DNA of 64,000 nucleotides. It comes from Anaspis maculata. Taxonomy: Eukaryota; Arthropoda; Insecta; Coleoptera; Scraptiidae. Shown here piece after piece: positions 1 to 11,503 of the stretch; the stretch's first letter is position 1; each line of letters begins with the position of its first letter. The DNA is taken from NCBI GenBank assembly GCA_949128115.1, contig OX421961.1, positions 127,723,050-127,787,049 of the forward strand, written 5' to 3'. A program made the translations under genes and the position numbers. The notes under the pieces were generated by a model. That model searched no databases. It was not told the origin of the DNA and saw only the letters and a list, made by a program, of their open reading frames with translations.

Positions 1-250
1 CAGCCCTTGGACGTTGAGTCTTGACCCGCCTCCAGGAGCCGAGTCAGAACCCTCCGACGACGAGTTCCAGCCCTTCGCCAGGTCGATGTGCCGAGGCCCT
101 TCCGGTGTTGAGTTTCGACCCTTCTCCAAGTCGTCGAGTTGGGACCCGTTGACGAAGTGTTTCGAACCCCCTCCAGGATGTTGAGTCGCGTCCCTTCGAC
201 GACGAGTTTTAACCCCCTCGAGGATGTCGAGTTGAAACCCCTAAATGATC
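1..250. repeat. Degenerate minisatellite, unit about 24 bp
   Basis: A run of imperfect units of about 24 bp, each built on a GTCGAGTT-type start followed by GACCC and CTCCAGGAT-like text. The unit length is a multiple of three, so one frame stays open across it (139-345), but that peptide resembles nothing known. The array starts before the window edge, so its full length is unknown. Confidence 0.6.
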
Positions 251-345
251 CAGGCCCGATAGAAATGAGGTCTCTCGTTTCGGTTCTCGTGTGGCGGAGT
301 GATGACCTCGGCGAGCGGAGGGTTAGTCTTGGTGAGTTGGGATAG

Positions 346-3300
346 TTGCTTACGGTTAGGCTTTGTCGTGAAAAATGTATGATGGGGCACACGCGTGCGT
401 TCTGAATCTGCCTGCACGTGCTGGTATCTGCGCTACTGTATGCCATCAGGTACAGTCACTGTTAAGCCTCGTCCTTTGTTGGATACCTATGTGGGATACC
501 TTCATAGAAAGGTATTCGCGCTCTTGGGCCCTCTGAACTTGGCTTTGTGACTGCGGTACTCAGAGCACCGAACCTAGTGGGTTAGATCTGGAAACTCGCG
601 GGTGAGCTTCCTCTGCGTTTCTGAAGCTCCTAGTTATTCGGATAATGTGAATTTTGAGAACTACGTGAAAACTCAAGTAATTGAAATAAAATAGAATCGC
701 GTTGAGATCGGGGTTCGGACCCTGCCGTAGATTCGCAATTGTTATTTTGACTAACTAATGATTTTGTTTTAGCGCCACGACAGTTCCGGATTTTTCCATG
801 TAGAGCTTGTTACGGGAATGAAAACGTTCTTATTCGAAACTGGTGAATTCAATCCGGTACCCAACGACGCCATCGTTCAGATAGGGACTTGTAAAAATGA
901 ATTGTTATAAGGGCTCGATCAGGTATAGTGTAGATGGCGATTATTTCGTGTTAGGGCAAAGATTATTTCGACGCCTCTCCGCATCGGCTTTTCGGCGAAC
1001 ACCTTGTATAGTCAATTCTCTGCGTTTTGTTTCTCCCGACTGCGGTCTCTCTCACAGACTGCTGAACAACAACGAACTAGCGCGTATACGGGGTGTGTTG
1101 AAAAAGTTCTCCACATTAAATTGGTACCTTGACTTAGGTAATTGTTTCGCGTACACCATCGGTTCGAAAGTTTTTGGAAGGGCGAAATTTGGTTTAACAT
1201 TTCCGGTTATAGGCACTCTCGATCACGGGAATCTTTCTGAGCGTTGGGGGCAATTCACGGCGAAAACAGGTTAAAAGCCCCCTCAAAGGCCAGCCATATC
1301 CAATCCCTTCCAAACGGGCAAAAGAGAACCATAGCCCGAAAAGAGCGTTAGCTTTTGAAAAAAGGCTCCACAAAAAGGGGGCCACCGCACACACCGGCCC
1401 ACAAATCTTAGATTGCATTCGTGGTCGAAGTCACTCTTCTCTTTGCAGTGTCTAGAAGCTGGGCCTAACCCTAACATAACCTCTAACACTAACATAAATG
1501 TTGGACCTGATTTAACCACAAAAAGAACTTTGAACCGCGAAAACCAGTCAGAATTAAATGTCGGTCAAGTCGTAGAGCAGGTGTTCGTCGGAGGCTTGGG
1601 GTGCTGCGACGTCTGAAATAATTAGGGGAAAGTTATCTCTTTGGGAATAGGTTAGATCTCTTAAGATATTTTAGCCTGCGTGGTGATAGTAGGTCAAGGT
1701 ATAAGAGCGAGCCATTATTTAAACATTTGGTAATTATTGACGACCACTACTTCTCGACTAGCATTTTCTAAGAGTTAGGCAACCACTTAAACAGCTATGT
1801 AGGATGCTTCCTTCTTGCCTGTACTTACGTCGTAGGACATTGGTGGATAAGTAATGGAAAGAAGGCACATTTTACAGTGGAAATAGTGGTTTCCCCAGGA
1901 AACTACGGTCGACGAACGTGATGTTGTGGTGGTGTCTACCTACCGTGAAAAGTTGGTGGCTGAAGTCGCGAAGTAGTGGTCGTCAATAATTACCAAACAT
2001 TTTGACTTGTACATAGAGGTCAATAGATTGATGTTATGTTAAAAATTTATACTGTGTCTTATTGTGTTCAAACTCGTAGTCAGACCTATCTCAACAACCT
2101 CGAGAGCTCTATCATCGAACAATAAGAAGAGAGGCACAACGGGATGTCGTCCTGATACTAGATGATTACCGGCCAGGCGGTTCCAAAAGCGGGAAACGGG
2201 ATTTAATTCAAATAAGTTGAATCAAATCGAAGTATAATGGGTTGCCTACCCATTCAGGGGTTAAGAAGGTATATGGGGTCGTTTCAACCTCCTCAAATAT
2301 TTAAGTCTCTAAAGCTTTCTACACGAATGGGCAATATGATGGTAAATCGCTATTGAACTGACGTTTTAAAGACGTTCCTAAAAACGTTGAAGTCTTGAAC
2401 GAATGGTTAGTCGTTGCGGAATTATTCTGCGTGAAGCGATTCATCTCGCGATTTATAAACGTTTCATTACTTGATTGGCAAAAACGTTTCAGTGCGACAT
2501 CCGGCCGTTTACCTAGCGTTATTTTTTAAACGTCCGTCGTTTGGTTGCGCCTACCTGTTTCGAACCTGTTATCAGTGAATCAGTGATGTTGTGCTCCCTT
2601 GGATGTAGGATGAGGTTACCTACCTAACTTTTGGCATTGAGATATGTAAAGATTTTCAGATTTACAAAATAATTTAATAGGTAGGTAGGTAGGTAAAATT
2701 TTGGCCGTAAAAGTAGGTAAGTAGGTACTAAGTAGTAAAACGTAATAAGAGCTATAAAAATAAAAATGACACACATGTGCACATTATTTTGTTTTGCTTG
2801 CAGCATGTAAATAATTATACACCTACACTTCTCACAGCCATTAGAGCATTACTTACTAGTTTGTTAATTTTCTTGTTAGATAATGTTGAACGATATAACG
2901 CACTTCTCAGGGTATTTACGTATGATTCACGTTTTTTTTTTCTCAATTGAGTAGGTAATGCAAAAAATTGATATACATTTTGTTATAGAAACAATGCGTT
3001 CGGTAAGCATCAGGTATAAGTAGGAAGCTATCGGTTTGAAATCACAGGTTATCGTCAATTTGTCAACGTTTGATGATGACGAAGAGTCCCTTGGAAACCT
3101 GACAGGAAAATTGAGAGGAGAAAATCTACCGGGATGAGAGGTAGGTATATCCTCAAACACAAGCTTGCATGCATGGAATACTCATAGAATATAATATCCT
3201 TCATGTTCCATTTTGATACATGTGTCTACAATGATCAGAAGGCGCCATATATGGGTTAAAACTTGAAAAGTCTTGGGGGGCTGTAGGACTTGAACCTCAA

Positions 3301-4034
3301 AGAAGTAGAAAGGTGATTCTTGAAAAAACTCATGAAGAATCGAGTGAAGAATGCAATATTTGCTCTTCGAAATCTCCGTTTCTACACTAATGAACTTCTT
3401 CACCAAATGCCCAAACTTGATTCAAGGCCCAAGCTGCATCTGTGTACCAGAAAGGTGATAACGCAGGGTGTGACGAAGGTCCCACTTGGTCCCTTATACA
3501 GGATGACTATCTATAAAAACTCATGGAAGCGCGCTTCGTTAGCTTGTAAGCGTGTCTCCAGGGAGTCAGAAAAAAAGCAAAAAGCTCCTGTCTTAACATT
3601 ATATTAATAATTCAATTTTCAATTTCCAATTTGATCCCGTTCTGTTTAAGAACACTTGAAATCCTGGTTGGATTGAATCAATAACAAAGAATACCTGAAT
3701 GTTCTTTTGTATCTACCAACTAGTCTCTACGTTATGATTATGGAGTCGTAATATTTCCCAAATTTTCTCCAAAATTATAGAATCGATGGTCAAACTGTAG
3801 GTGTTTCCAATTCGAAAATAATTCGCTTCCCAACTTGATGATGACTCACTCACGACATAGATGTTCGAGCACCAGTTTTGAATCACCCTGTTTGAGTATC
3901 TATCCCTTTTTATAGTTATGGCACCAATTAAAACTTGGAATCGAGCAAAACTTTTTCCATCAATATCTTTAAGTAAGAAATAAGCTCGGAAATAAGCACC
4001 TTGGAAATGAAGATGTTTGCTAAAAGAAGCTCAC
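346..4034. other. Non-coding tract, probably intron 1 of the leftmost gene
   Basis: No coding exon was recognised on either strand. If the exon at 4221-4035 is real, this is its first intron. A short TAGG/TAGGTA microsatellite lies near 2675-2730. Open frames here, including 897-1274 on the plus strand, lack any domain, codon pattern or splice context that would support a gene. Confidence 0.5.
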
Positions 4035-4221
4035 CTTCAAACTCGGCCCTGCCACCCACAAGCTTCAGGGCGCCCTCTTGCTTCCTCAGTCTTTTGAGAT
4101 GCTTCCGCACCAAGAGAGCTTTCTTCTTCTTCAAATCGCCCCCTGCGGCAGCGGCTTCCGAAAAAGCCGTCGGCAACAACGTGCATGATAAGATTAACAC
4201 CAAGAATTGACCACCGTTCAT
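4035..4221 (-). CDS. First coding exon of a secreted SRCR-domain protein, possibly lysyl oxidase-like
   Basis: The exon runs from an ATG at 4221 to a GAAG|GTGAGC splice donor after 4035, giving 62 codons plus one base (phase 1). Residues 1-22 form a typical signal peptide: a short start, the hydrophobic FLVLILSCTLLP, then small residues. A basic stretch follows (LKKKKALLVRKHLKRLRKQ), and then ALKLVGGRAEFE. The LVGGRxxxEG motif is how scavenger-receptor cysteine-rich (SRCR) domains begin, and a phase-1 intron inside the EG pair is common in that family. Secreted lysyl oxidase-like proteins of arthropods have this order of signal peptide, basic linker and SRCR. The cysteine-bearing part of the SRCR domain and any oxidase domain must lie left of the window, so the exact family is inferred. 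It is encoded on the same strand as the GRK gene, about 1 kb beyond its stop codon. Confidence 0.55.
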
Positions 4222-5244
4222 CTTGAACTATTTACAACGAATATTCGAGATAATATCCAACATATGTGCCAGACCCGCGCATTTTTTCGTCACACTGACA
4301 TAATATTACGGTTTGATGACCTCTTATGACTTATTTTATCGCATTTTCAATAACTGTGTCGAAACTAAACTAATAATCGTACCTACTACATAGTTATGTA
4401 TTTAAAGCTCTGGACGATTTTGTTGCATGGTAAACAGAGAATTTTCCATGTGCATTCCAAGAAAACCCCTGCTGCGTTTATCACACAGCGTTTTTCTGTA
4501 TTGCATTACTTTCCATATATCTTTCTGGAACATCCCAGATTATAATGATGGAATAAATAGGGAAAGTTAGGGGTAGACACACGCAGTTTGGAAATTAAAG
4601 GAAACGAAATAAACTCTTCGATAAAATATCACAATAAAACAATATAATGGTCTTTTTAAATACATCAATTATTCTATCCATAATATTTAGCTTACAATAT
4701 AGATGTGATTGTGGAATGAAAAAGAAATTCAACATTCAACGCCCGTACGTTGTTTCTTGGTGAAAGTGTGACGCGACAGCTAACCCGTAAAAATCAATTC
4801 GTTCTCTTTCCGATCTCCACTTCCATCATAGCAAATGATTGATCTGAAGTATAGCGTGAAAAAAAAATGAGTCACTCCAAAATTGAGGTGAGTATAGTCA
4901 CTAAGTACCCATGCATTTTATAAAAATTACTTTAAAAAAGATATACAAATTATCTTAAAAATTATAAGTAGTAGTATACAATAAAAAATATACAAAAATA
5001 AATTCCGTGACAGCGACGACGATAGTTTGAGGGGGTGGGGTGAAGGGGGGGGGGGAGAGTGTGGCATCATCTACCGGGAGATGGAAAGTGCATGCTTAAT
5101 TTATGTACAATTAGTTAACAAAGGGGTGTTAGCCTCATCAGCAGACGAATGATTGTGCGACAATAGGGAAGACGACGATGAGATGGTACGCGTGTATTCA
5201 TGGGGGGTGACGACGACGGGGGCTGGCTGGAGCTCTTCGGGGCA
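4222..5244. other. Spacer between the GRK stop codon and the next gene
   Basis: This tract must hold the GRK 3' untranslated region and the 5' flank of the exon at 4221. It is AT-rich with a G-run at about 5041-5053. No canonical minus-strand AATAAA could be assigned with confidence, so the poly(A) site is not placed. Confidence 0.5.
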
Positions 5245-5310
5245 TCAGCTTTCCGAGACCAGCAATGAAGGATTGATAGGGATTGGCCTAGTTCTGGGCA
5301 ACTGCTTTTT
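5245..5310 (-). CDS. Gprk2: G protein-coupled receptor kinase (GRK4/5/6 type), last coding exon
   Basis: A TTTCAG acceptor at 5313-5311 is followed by 22 codons ending in TGA at 5247-5245. The peptide is KKQLPRTRPIPINPSLLVSE plus a final Ser. It joins in phase 0 to the exon ending at 10952, making a basic FRRKKKQ run followed by a Pro-rich TRPIPI segment, as in the tail of insect Gprk2. In the GRK4/5/6 group such basic and amphipathic tails bind membrane phospholipids rather than a prenyl group, and no CaaX box is present here. The exon was found by splice phase because a different frame is longer through this stretch. Confidence 0.88.
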   Translation of the reverse strand, partial: KKQLPRTRPIPINPSLLVSES

Positions 5311-5527
5311 CTGAAACATAAATAAAATGTTGAGCATAATTTATTTCTTTTGGTCCGGTGCAATAATGCAAAATAAGGTCCTTGCACGAGTTTGATTCTT
5401 AGAACAGTAGGCGCTTTCCTTTTACCACAATCTCAAGTCACCTCATTTCAGTTGAAGAGAGAAAAAGCGAGAAATCGCTAGGGAGCGAGTGAGACACAAC
5501 TACCAACTGAGGTGAGAATATCTGAGA

Positions 5528-5734
5528 TTGATCGCAAAAAGAATGCAGCTACTTACTGAGTTACAAAGAACGTTGCCATTATGTCCGATCAAAAAAATAC
5601 AGTTTGAAAAAGTGTGTCCACCTTTAAAAAAATTGAAATCACTTAAATCATTCCTCCAGACGTGCTTCTGGTTCAGGAGCTTTATAGATTACTTTGCCAA
5701 AATCTGCCAACCATTACCCAGACTTCTAGACAAT
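5528..5734 (+). pseudogene. Ty3/gypsy pol fragment, RT to RNase H connection
   Basis: The frame contains a KVCPPLKKLKSLKSFLQT stretch and a FIDYFAKICQPLPRLL stretch, which match the conserved end of gypsy reverse transcriptase (the FLG...YRRFIPNFAKI...PL..LL signature). There is no catalytic motif in this piece. It is cut at about 5735 by a hAT-like element, and the RNase H portion resumes near 8020 in the same orientation. Both may therefore be one old copy split by the 5735-7990 insertions. Confidence 0.7.
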
Positions 5735-6328
5735 GATATTCAAAATCAGAAACATGTTTAATGTTCTCCCAAAGGTGAAACATCTCAAGGCTTCCGCAGT
5801 CCTTGGGATTGCAAAATTATTTTGAGACTCAGTACATATTTCCGTCCCAAGATAACTCTATCCAGAGGTTAACTTGAGGTTAATTGCCAGAGATACCAAT
5901 GGTCCAGCAATGTTGATGTGACAATATGACATTGACCTTTTGGTTGAAGTTAACCACAGATGGAAACACTGGGCCTTACTTTGCGACATCCAGCTTCAAC
6001 ATCAACAAGTCATACCGCGAAACATTAGGTGTCACTATCAGTTCAGCAATCAATAATTTCACTCTCATCTGATTTTTCTCTTATATAATTCTCAAATTGT
6101 GCTGAATAGATTATTACTGACATATTCCTTCGTGTTTTTGGTAAATCTGGATGCCACAGACTTTTACGAATAAATCTAGAATTTTCAAAATTAGACGGTT
6201 GATGAGCACCCCCTTCCTGCCATGTTAGAGAATTGAAATTTCACCAGGAAATCACTATGGGTATGTGTGACAAAATTGGAGGGTGGCCTGATCAAAAATG
6301 GAAAAACAATTTTTTTTTGACCACACTA
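5735..6328 (+). mobile_element. Truncated copy of the hAT-like element at 38302-39465
   Basis: This segment is closely similar to 38866-39465 over its whole length, including the right terminal inverted repeat that ends in GACCACACTA at 6328. The left half, with the other inverted repeat and the transposase-like region, is missing, so no target duplication can be read. Confidence 0.8.
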
Positions 6329-7990
6329 CCTTGTACCCTTATGTGTAGTTTGGAGCCCAAATCAGTCCACTTTTGTTTATATTGGCTTTCAGAGTAACAT
6401 ACAGGAGGCCCCTTTTGCCTTTTCTCGTTATAAAGAGCCCCCTTGTGTGTTTTCGTGGCTTTCAGAATTCCAGTAAGCCATCTTGTGCGCTTTTGCATTG
6501 CTGGAAGCCCTAGTGTGAGTCCCTTGTGCCTTTATGTGATATACGGAGCCCTATCAGATCCTCTTGTGGCCGCGAGTGTAGTTTGGAGCCCTTGTGAGCC
6601 CCCTTGTGTCCATAAGTATAGCTTAGAGCCCTCCCTACTGAGCCCCCTTGTGTTTTTTCATGACTAAGCTTCCTGTTGCCTTCTTGTGTTATCCAGAGCT
6701 CCAGTGGGCCCCCTTGTTTCTTCAACGTCTTTTGAAGCCCTGCTGACCCCTCTTACATCTTTCCGTGGTCTTTGGAGCAGTAGTAAGCACCTTGTGCCGT
6801 CATGTGATATTCAGAGCCCTATCGGGACCCCTTGTGTCTTCAAATGTAGTATGGAGCCCTAATGAGCATCCTTGTGTTTTTCCGTAGCTTTCGGAATTCC
6901 AGTGAGCCCCTTTTGCTTTCTGTTGTTATATAAAGCTCCTTGGGCTCCCTTGTGCCTTTATGTGATATACGGAGCCCTATCGGACCCCCTTGTGCCAGCA
7001 AGTGTAATTTGGAGTCCTAGTGAGCCCCCTTTTGTTTTTTCATGATTTCCAGAATCCCAGTCAGCCCCCTTTTGCCTTTTTTGATTATACAGAGCTTCAC
7101 TTCACTCTTGTTGTATTTCCATGGCTATTGGAGATCTATCGGGTCCCCTTTGTACCCGTATGTGTAGTTTGGAGCCCCAATCAGTCCACTTGTGTTGGTT
7201 TTCAGAGTACCATACAGTAAGCCCCCTTTTGCCTTTTCTCGTTATAAAGAGCCCCTTGGGCCCCCTTGTGTCACCAATATTATATGGAGTTCTACAGAGC
7301 CCCCGTGCATTTTTCCGTGATTTCCAGATTCTTGTTAGGCCCCTTGTGCCCTATATGTCGTTTAGGGCCCTAATGAATCCCCTTGTGTATTCAAGTCCCT
7401 TGTGCCTTCAGTGATAAACGGAGCTCTATCGGACTCCCTTGTGCCCGCAAGTGTAGTTTGGAGCCCTAGTGAGCCCCTTGTGTCCATAAGTGTAGCTTGG
7501 AGCCCTAGTTAGCCCCCTTATGTTTTTGCATGACCATCAGAATACCAGTGAGCCCCTTGTTGCGTTCTTGTGTTATCCGGAGCTCCAATGGGTCCCCTTG
7601 TTTCTTCAACGTCTTTTGAAGCCGTGCTGAGCCCCCTAACATCTTTCCGTGGCTTTTGAAGCAGTATAGTATCACTTTGTGTATCAGTATCAGTATCACT
7701 TTGTGTCTCTATGTGATATTCGGAGCCCTATCGAGCCCCCTTGTCTCTCGAGTGTAGTACGGGACCCTAATTGGTCCACTTAAGCTTTTAATGACTTTCA
7801 GAGTATCACCCTTTTATCTTCATTTGTCATATGAAGCTCCATAAGGCCCCCTTGTGTTTTCAATATCCATTGAAGCCTTCCTGAGCCCCGTTGCATTTTT
7901 CCGTGGCGTTCGGATCTCTGTCGGAACCCCTTGTATTTGCTTATGATTTTTAGATCCCTCCATTGAGCCCCCTTGTGTCTTCATGTGTAA
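6329..7990. repeat. Minisatellite, unit about 40 bp, roughly 40 copies
   Basis: The tract consists of diverged units of about 40 bp on the pattern GAGCCCTA-TGAGCCCCCTTGTG followed by a T-rich TTTTCATGATTTC-like half. Units occur in at least two subtypes (TATGTGATATACG and TGTAGTTTG endings) that alternate, so higher-order duplication is likely. It lies between two gypsy pol pieces of the same strand. Several open frames cross it on both strands, but they only reflect the repeat. Confidence 0.85.
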
Positions 7991-8019
7991 TATAACCTCC
8001 TTACGTTCCGAAGCCTTCA

Positions 8020-8800
8020 CTTGCGACGAATTGTCCGCAGGACGAATTGTCCTAGCACCAAAAATAAAAATCTCCTCAGAAGCGGCCAGCAGTTTGCCCA
8101 CGAGTGCCGAGAAGAATTACAATACAACTGAGTGAGAGGCCTTGGCAGTCGTATGGGGCTGAAACAATGGAGTGGTTGCTCACCTTGAAGGCGCCGACGG
8201 GTTGCCTTGCCAGGTGGGGCCTGATACTAAAAAGTTACAACTGGAAAATCGATTACGTGCCTGGGAGACGGAACGTTGTTGCAGCCCATTTCAGGTCATT
8301 TTTCCCGCATCCGGAGTCATCAGAGTGCCAAGCCACTTATTATGGTACCAAGCGACACTTCAGACAGTTTCCCAGAAGTACAAATTAATGATATGTGAAG
8401 ATTTGTAAAGACTACCTACGTTAGTAACTGTGCTGAATGACAAAAGCACAAAGCCTCGAACACAAAACGTTTCAAAGTACCGTCCATCGACCTTTTCGAT
8501 CCTCTGTCTGGAACTAGAATCGAATAATAACGACAGTAAACGAATCACTTCAAATTTTGATCCGCATCGGGACGGACCGTACAAGATCACCAAGGAAGTG
8601 CCATCATCCATTTCGTATGAAATTGCCCATCCTAGCTAGCCGAAAGTGCCACTAGGAATCCGTCATTGTTCCCAAATGACCCCCTTACAGAGGCGATGGG
8701 AACGAGAAGCCAGTTGCTCAGTTGCTGATATTCGGGAGCAGGGCAGACCCAAGAAGAATCTCGACACAACAATTCCGACCACTACTTCTGGTTCCTAGTC
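8020..8800 (+). pseudogene. Ty3/gypsy pol fragment, RNase H plus integrase C-terminal end
   Basis: Around 8095-8320 the translation carries the RNase H signatures TSAEKNYNTTE, EALAVVWG, WLLTLKAP and YNWKIDYVPGRRNVVA, with an in-frame stop and frame changes. From about 8430 to 8640 comes a GPYKITKEV piece typical of the end of gypsy integrase, and near 8735-8760 a GRPKKN-type tail. The integrase zinc finger and catalytic core are absent between them, so this copy has an internal deletion of about 1 kb or more. No LTR was recognised downstream. Confidence 0.75.
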
Positions 8801-10014
8801 AATCTATTGTTTCCGAAATCAGACGGGGAGGCTGCAACACTCATGCATTACTGGTTGCCTACGTCTTCGGTGAAGAAAACGTGAACGTGCAGCCATGAGC
8901 GCCACCCCACGCGACGACCACATACTTTGGCATACTGCTCAAGAAAGACGTTCGACACTAGAAATACTGGGCGCCGCCATACTGATAGCTATTCGGCCGC
9001 TACCTCGGCCGTGAGAAACGATAACAGGACCAGCTAAGTGGGTCACATCCCATCAGGTCATAGGACATAATCACCGATAATTATCATCACAAGGCACGCG
9101 TAGAGTAGCAGATATATCACAGGGCCCCATATTGTGAGTCACTTTTGACATTTCTATTGACTTTTTATTTATTAAGAGCTGAGTGGCTCTCAACCGTTCA
9201 ACTCGACGACCCACTTTGACGATTATCTGCAGTTTTAAGAACACTGCAGGCAATGAAGTCAGTTTCACGAGTCTGAAAACATTTCCTGGTAGCCATCTCG
9301 CTTGGTATTTTGAGACCCACTGGAAATTAATCACCAACATGGCGTCGTTTTCTAGTTCCTTCCATTCCCTGGCGCGGCATTATGTGCAATAGGTTCATAG
9401 GCGGTGTAGCCACTGAGTGTGTGGCAACGACGAAGAAAAAAAAAAGAGAATTGAAAAAACAAAGTTTACAGCCAATTATCTCAACCTGGTTATGAATTAT
9501 TAGGAAAAGCAATAACTAAGTCAAATTTTGAAGGACTGTACTTATCTCCGTTAATAAGCGTTTGAGAGTCATGTTTTCATGACCAAGTCAGCCTGATTTT
9601 TGATGGTTTATCCACCCTTAAAATTGGAAGGGGAAAGTCGGGACACCTGTATAGTACGTTTACCTCAAGTGTGATTCTAGTTACCTAAGAGATTTTGGTT
9701 TCAAATTTTCAAACGTGAAATATAAAAAAAAACAAAAACTTTGCGGTTGGCTGCACTGGAAATATTCGGCACAATAATAGACGATAACACAAGATGTCGT
9801 ACGGGTCACTTGAGAAATATATTTTTCGCGCATTTCCGCTACAGATGAACGGAACATTTTTGCGGAACGTGGTGTCTGATACTTTTCTTCATTTTATTGA
9901 GAAATTACGTAATCTTACCATGAACTGTTCTCGATTTTCGTTATTTAACAAATAAACCAAAACAGCATGTGACATTTGAAAGTTGAGTAAGATATTTTAA
10001 ACCTCTTACGTCCG
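8801..10014. other. Unclassified intronic tract
   Basis: No supported coding exon, inverted repeat or tandem array was seen. The first 200 bases may still belong to the degraded gypsy copy to the left. Confidence 0.4.
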
Positions 10015-10155
10015 TCGGGTTCCACCAAAATTTTTAAAGCAGGTGGAATCTATCACGCTGATAGTTGCTATGCACCAGCCAATGGGATGACCAGTTGCTT
10101 AGTTACTATCAGAGTGATGAAGTTATCGCGTTGATAAAAGTTTGGTGGAGCCCGA
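10015..10155. mobile_element. Small foldback (MITE-like) element
   Basis: A 141-bp imperfect palindrome. The left end reads TCGGGTTCCACCAAA and the right end is its near-perfect reverse complement. Internal matching continues through a TATCA-CTGATAG segment. No coding capacity and no clear target duplication. Confidence 0.6.
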
Positions 10156-10386
10156 GGTTAGAGCGAGTTCGATTTTTCGATGCTTCAAACTGAATAATTC
10201 GAAATCTTCGCTCCAAAAAAGCGCTCAACGGTGGCATGAACCCTTTTCCCAGTTCCAGCCAGAAAGACACGCCAAGCGCCAAAGAATTATAGGCAAAACA
10301 AGGATCTTTCAGGCGGTCTGTCACAGGCAGCAGGATTTACGTGTAATGAGTAAAATGAACGAAATTTCAAAAAAAGCAGCTTCTCA

Positions 10387-10640
10387 GTTTCCGTCGACTC
10401 AGCCTGGTCGCCATCAAGATCTGAAATGAAAGGAAGCCCATATGGTTTTGGTGTCTGAATGACGCTGAAAAACGTCTCTGTGGTCCCTAGTCGCATTTTC
10501 ACGTATGACAAGGTCAATTTTCCAAGATTTCAATATTTTGATAACATAACCTTACTTTTGGACAAGCCAGTTTCACACCAGGTGAAAAAGCAGCAAGCCT
10601 GCAATGCTCAACTAGAAAATTTGCCCAGCTTACTACCTAG
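10387..10640. repeat. Dispersed repeat, second copy at 58600-58830
   Basis: Shares ordered blocks with 58600-58830 in the same orientation, including CTAGTCGCATTTTCACGTAT- and CTTACTTTTGGACAAGCCAG-type stretches. The two are clearly diverged. No known family was recognised. Confidence 0.6.
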
Positions 10641-10888
10641 AATCACCCTAACTTTAAGATGAACGTAACGTGCTATATACTTACTATACCTATTGTTTTG
10701 GCTTGACAACTGTCACCAGATGACATTTTGGCGCAGTGCATTCAACTTTCGTTTTGGGGTAACTCAAAATAGTCCAAGCATGGCATGACGTCATCACAAG
10801 GATCAAGAGAAGTCACCTGCCTAACAATGTTCAAGCTTTGAATGTTCAATACTTGAACAAATTGCAAATGCGGGACGTTACTCAGTCA

Positions 10889-11230
<342 letters not shown>

Positions 11231-11503
11231 TCAAAAATCAATAAAACTCATCCTCCTACCGTAACTTTTCTTTTTGATCAATAAGTATAATTTAAGCTTA
11301 TTCCTAGCTCTGAAAGTCTCACATGTTGCATTGCATACCTACTGACTTACTGCCTTATGATTCAAACCAGGCTATACGAAAAGATACAGGGTGTAAGAAC
11401 AAACAGGAAATCGATTTTGATCATTTTGCAAAAGTTTGATTTTCAATTATTTCTGGGGAAAAAAACATGCGAAGTGTAACAATATGTTTGAAAGTAGCTT
11501 ACC

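Noticed and set aside
897..1274. 125-codon plus-strand open frame
   Set aside because: No domain, no splice signals, no homologue recognised; length is within chance for this base composition.
6300..8000. CRISPR-like array
   Set aside because: Units are diverged and contiguous with no unique spacers, and the DNA is eukaryotic.
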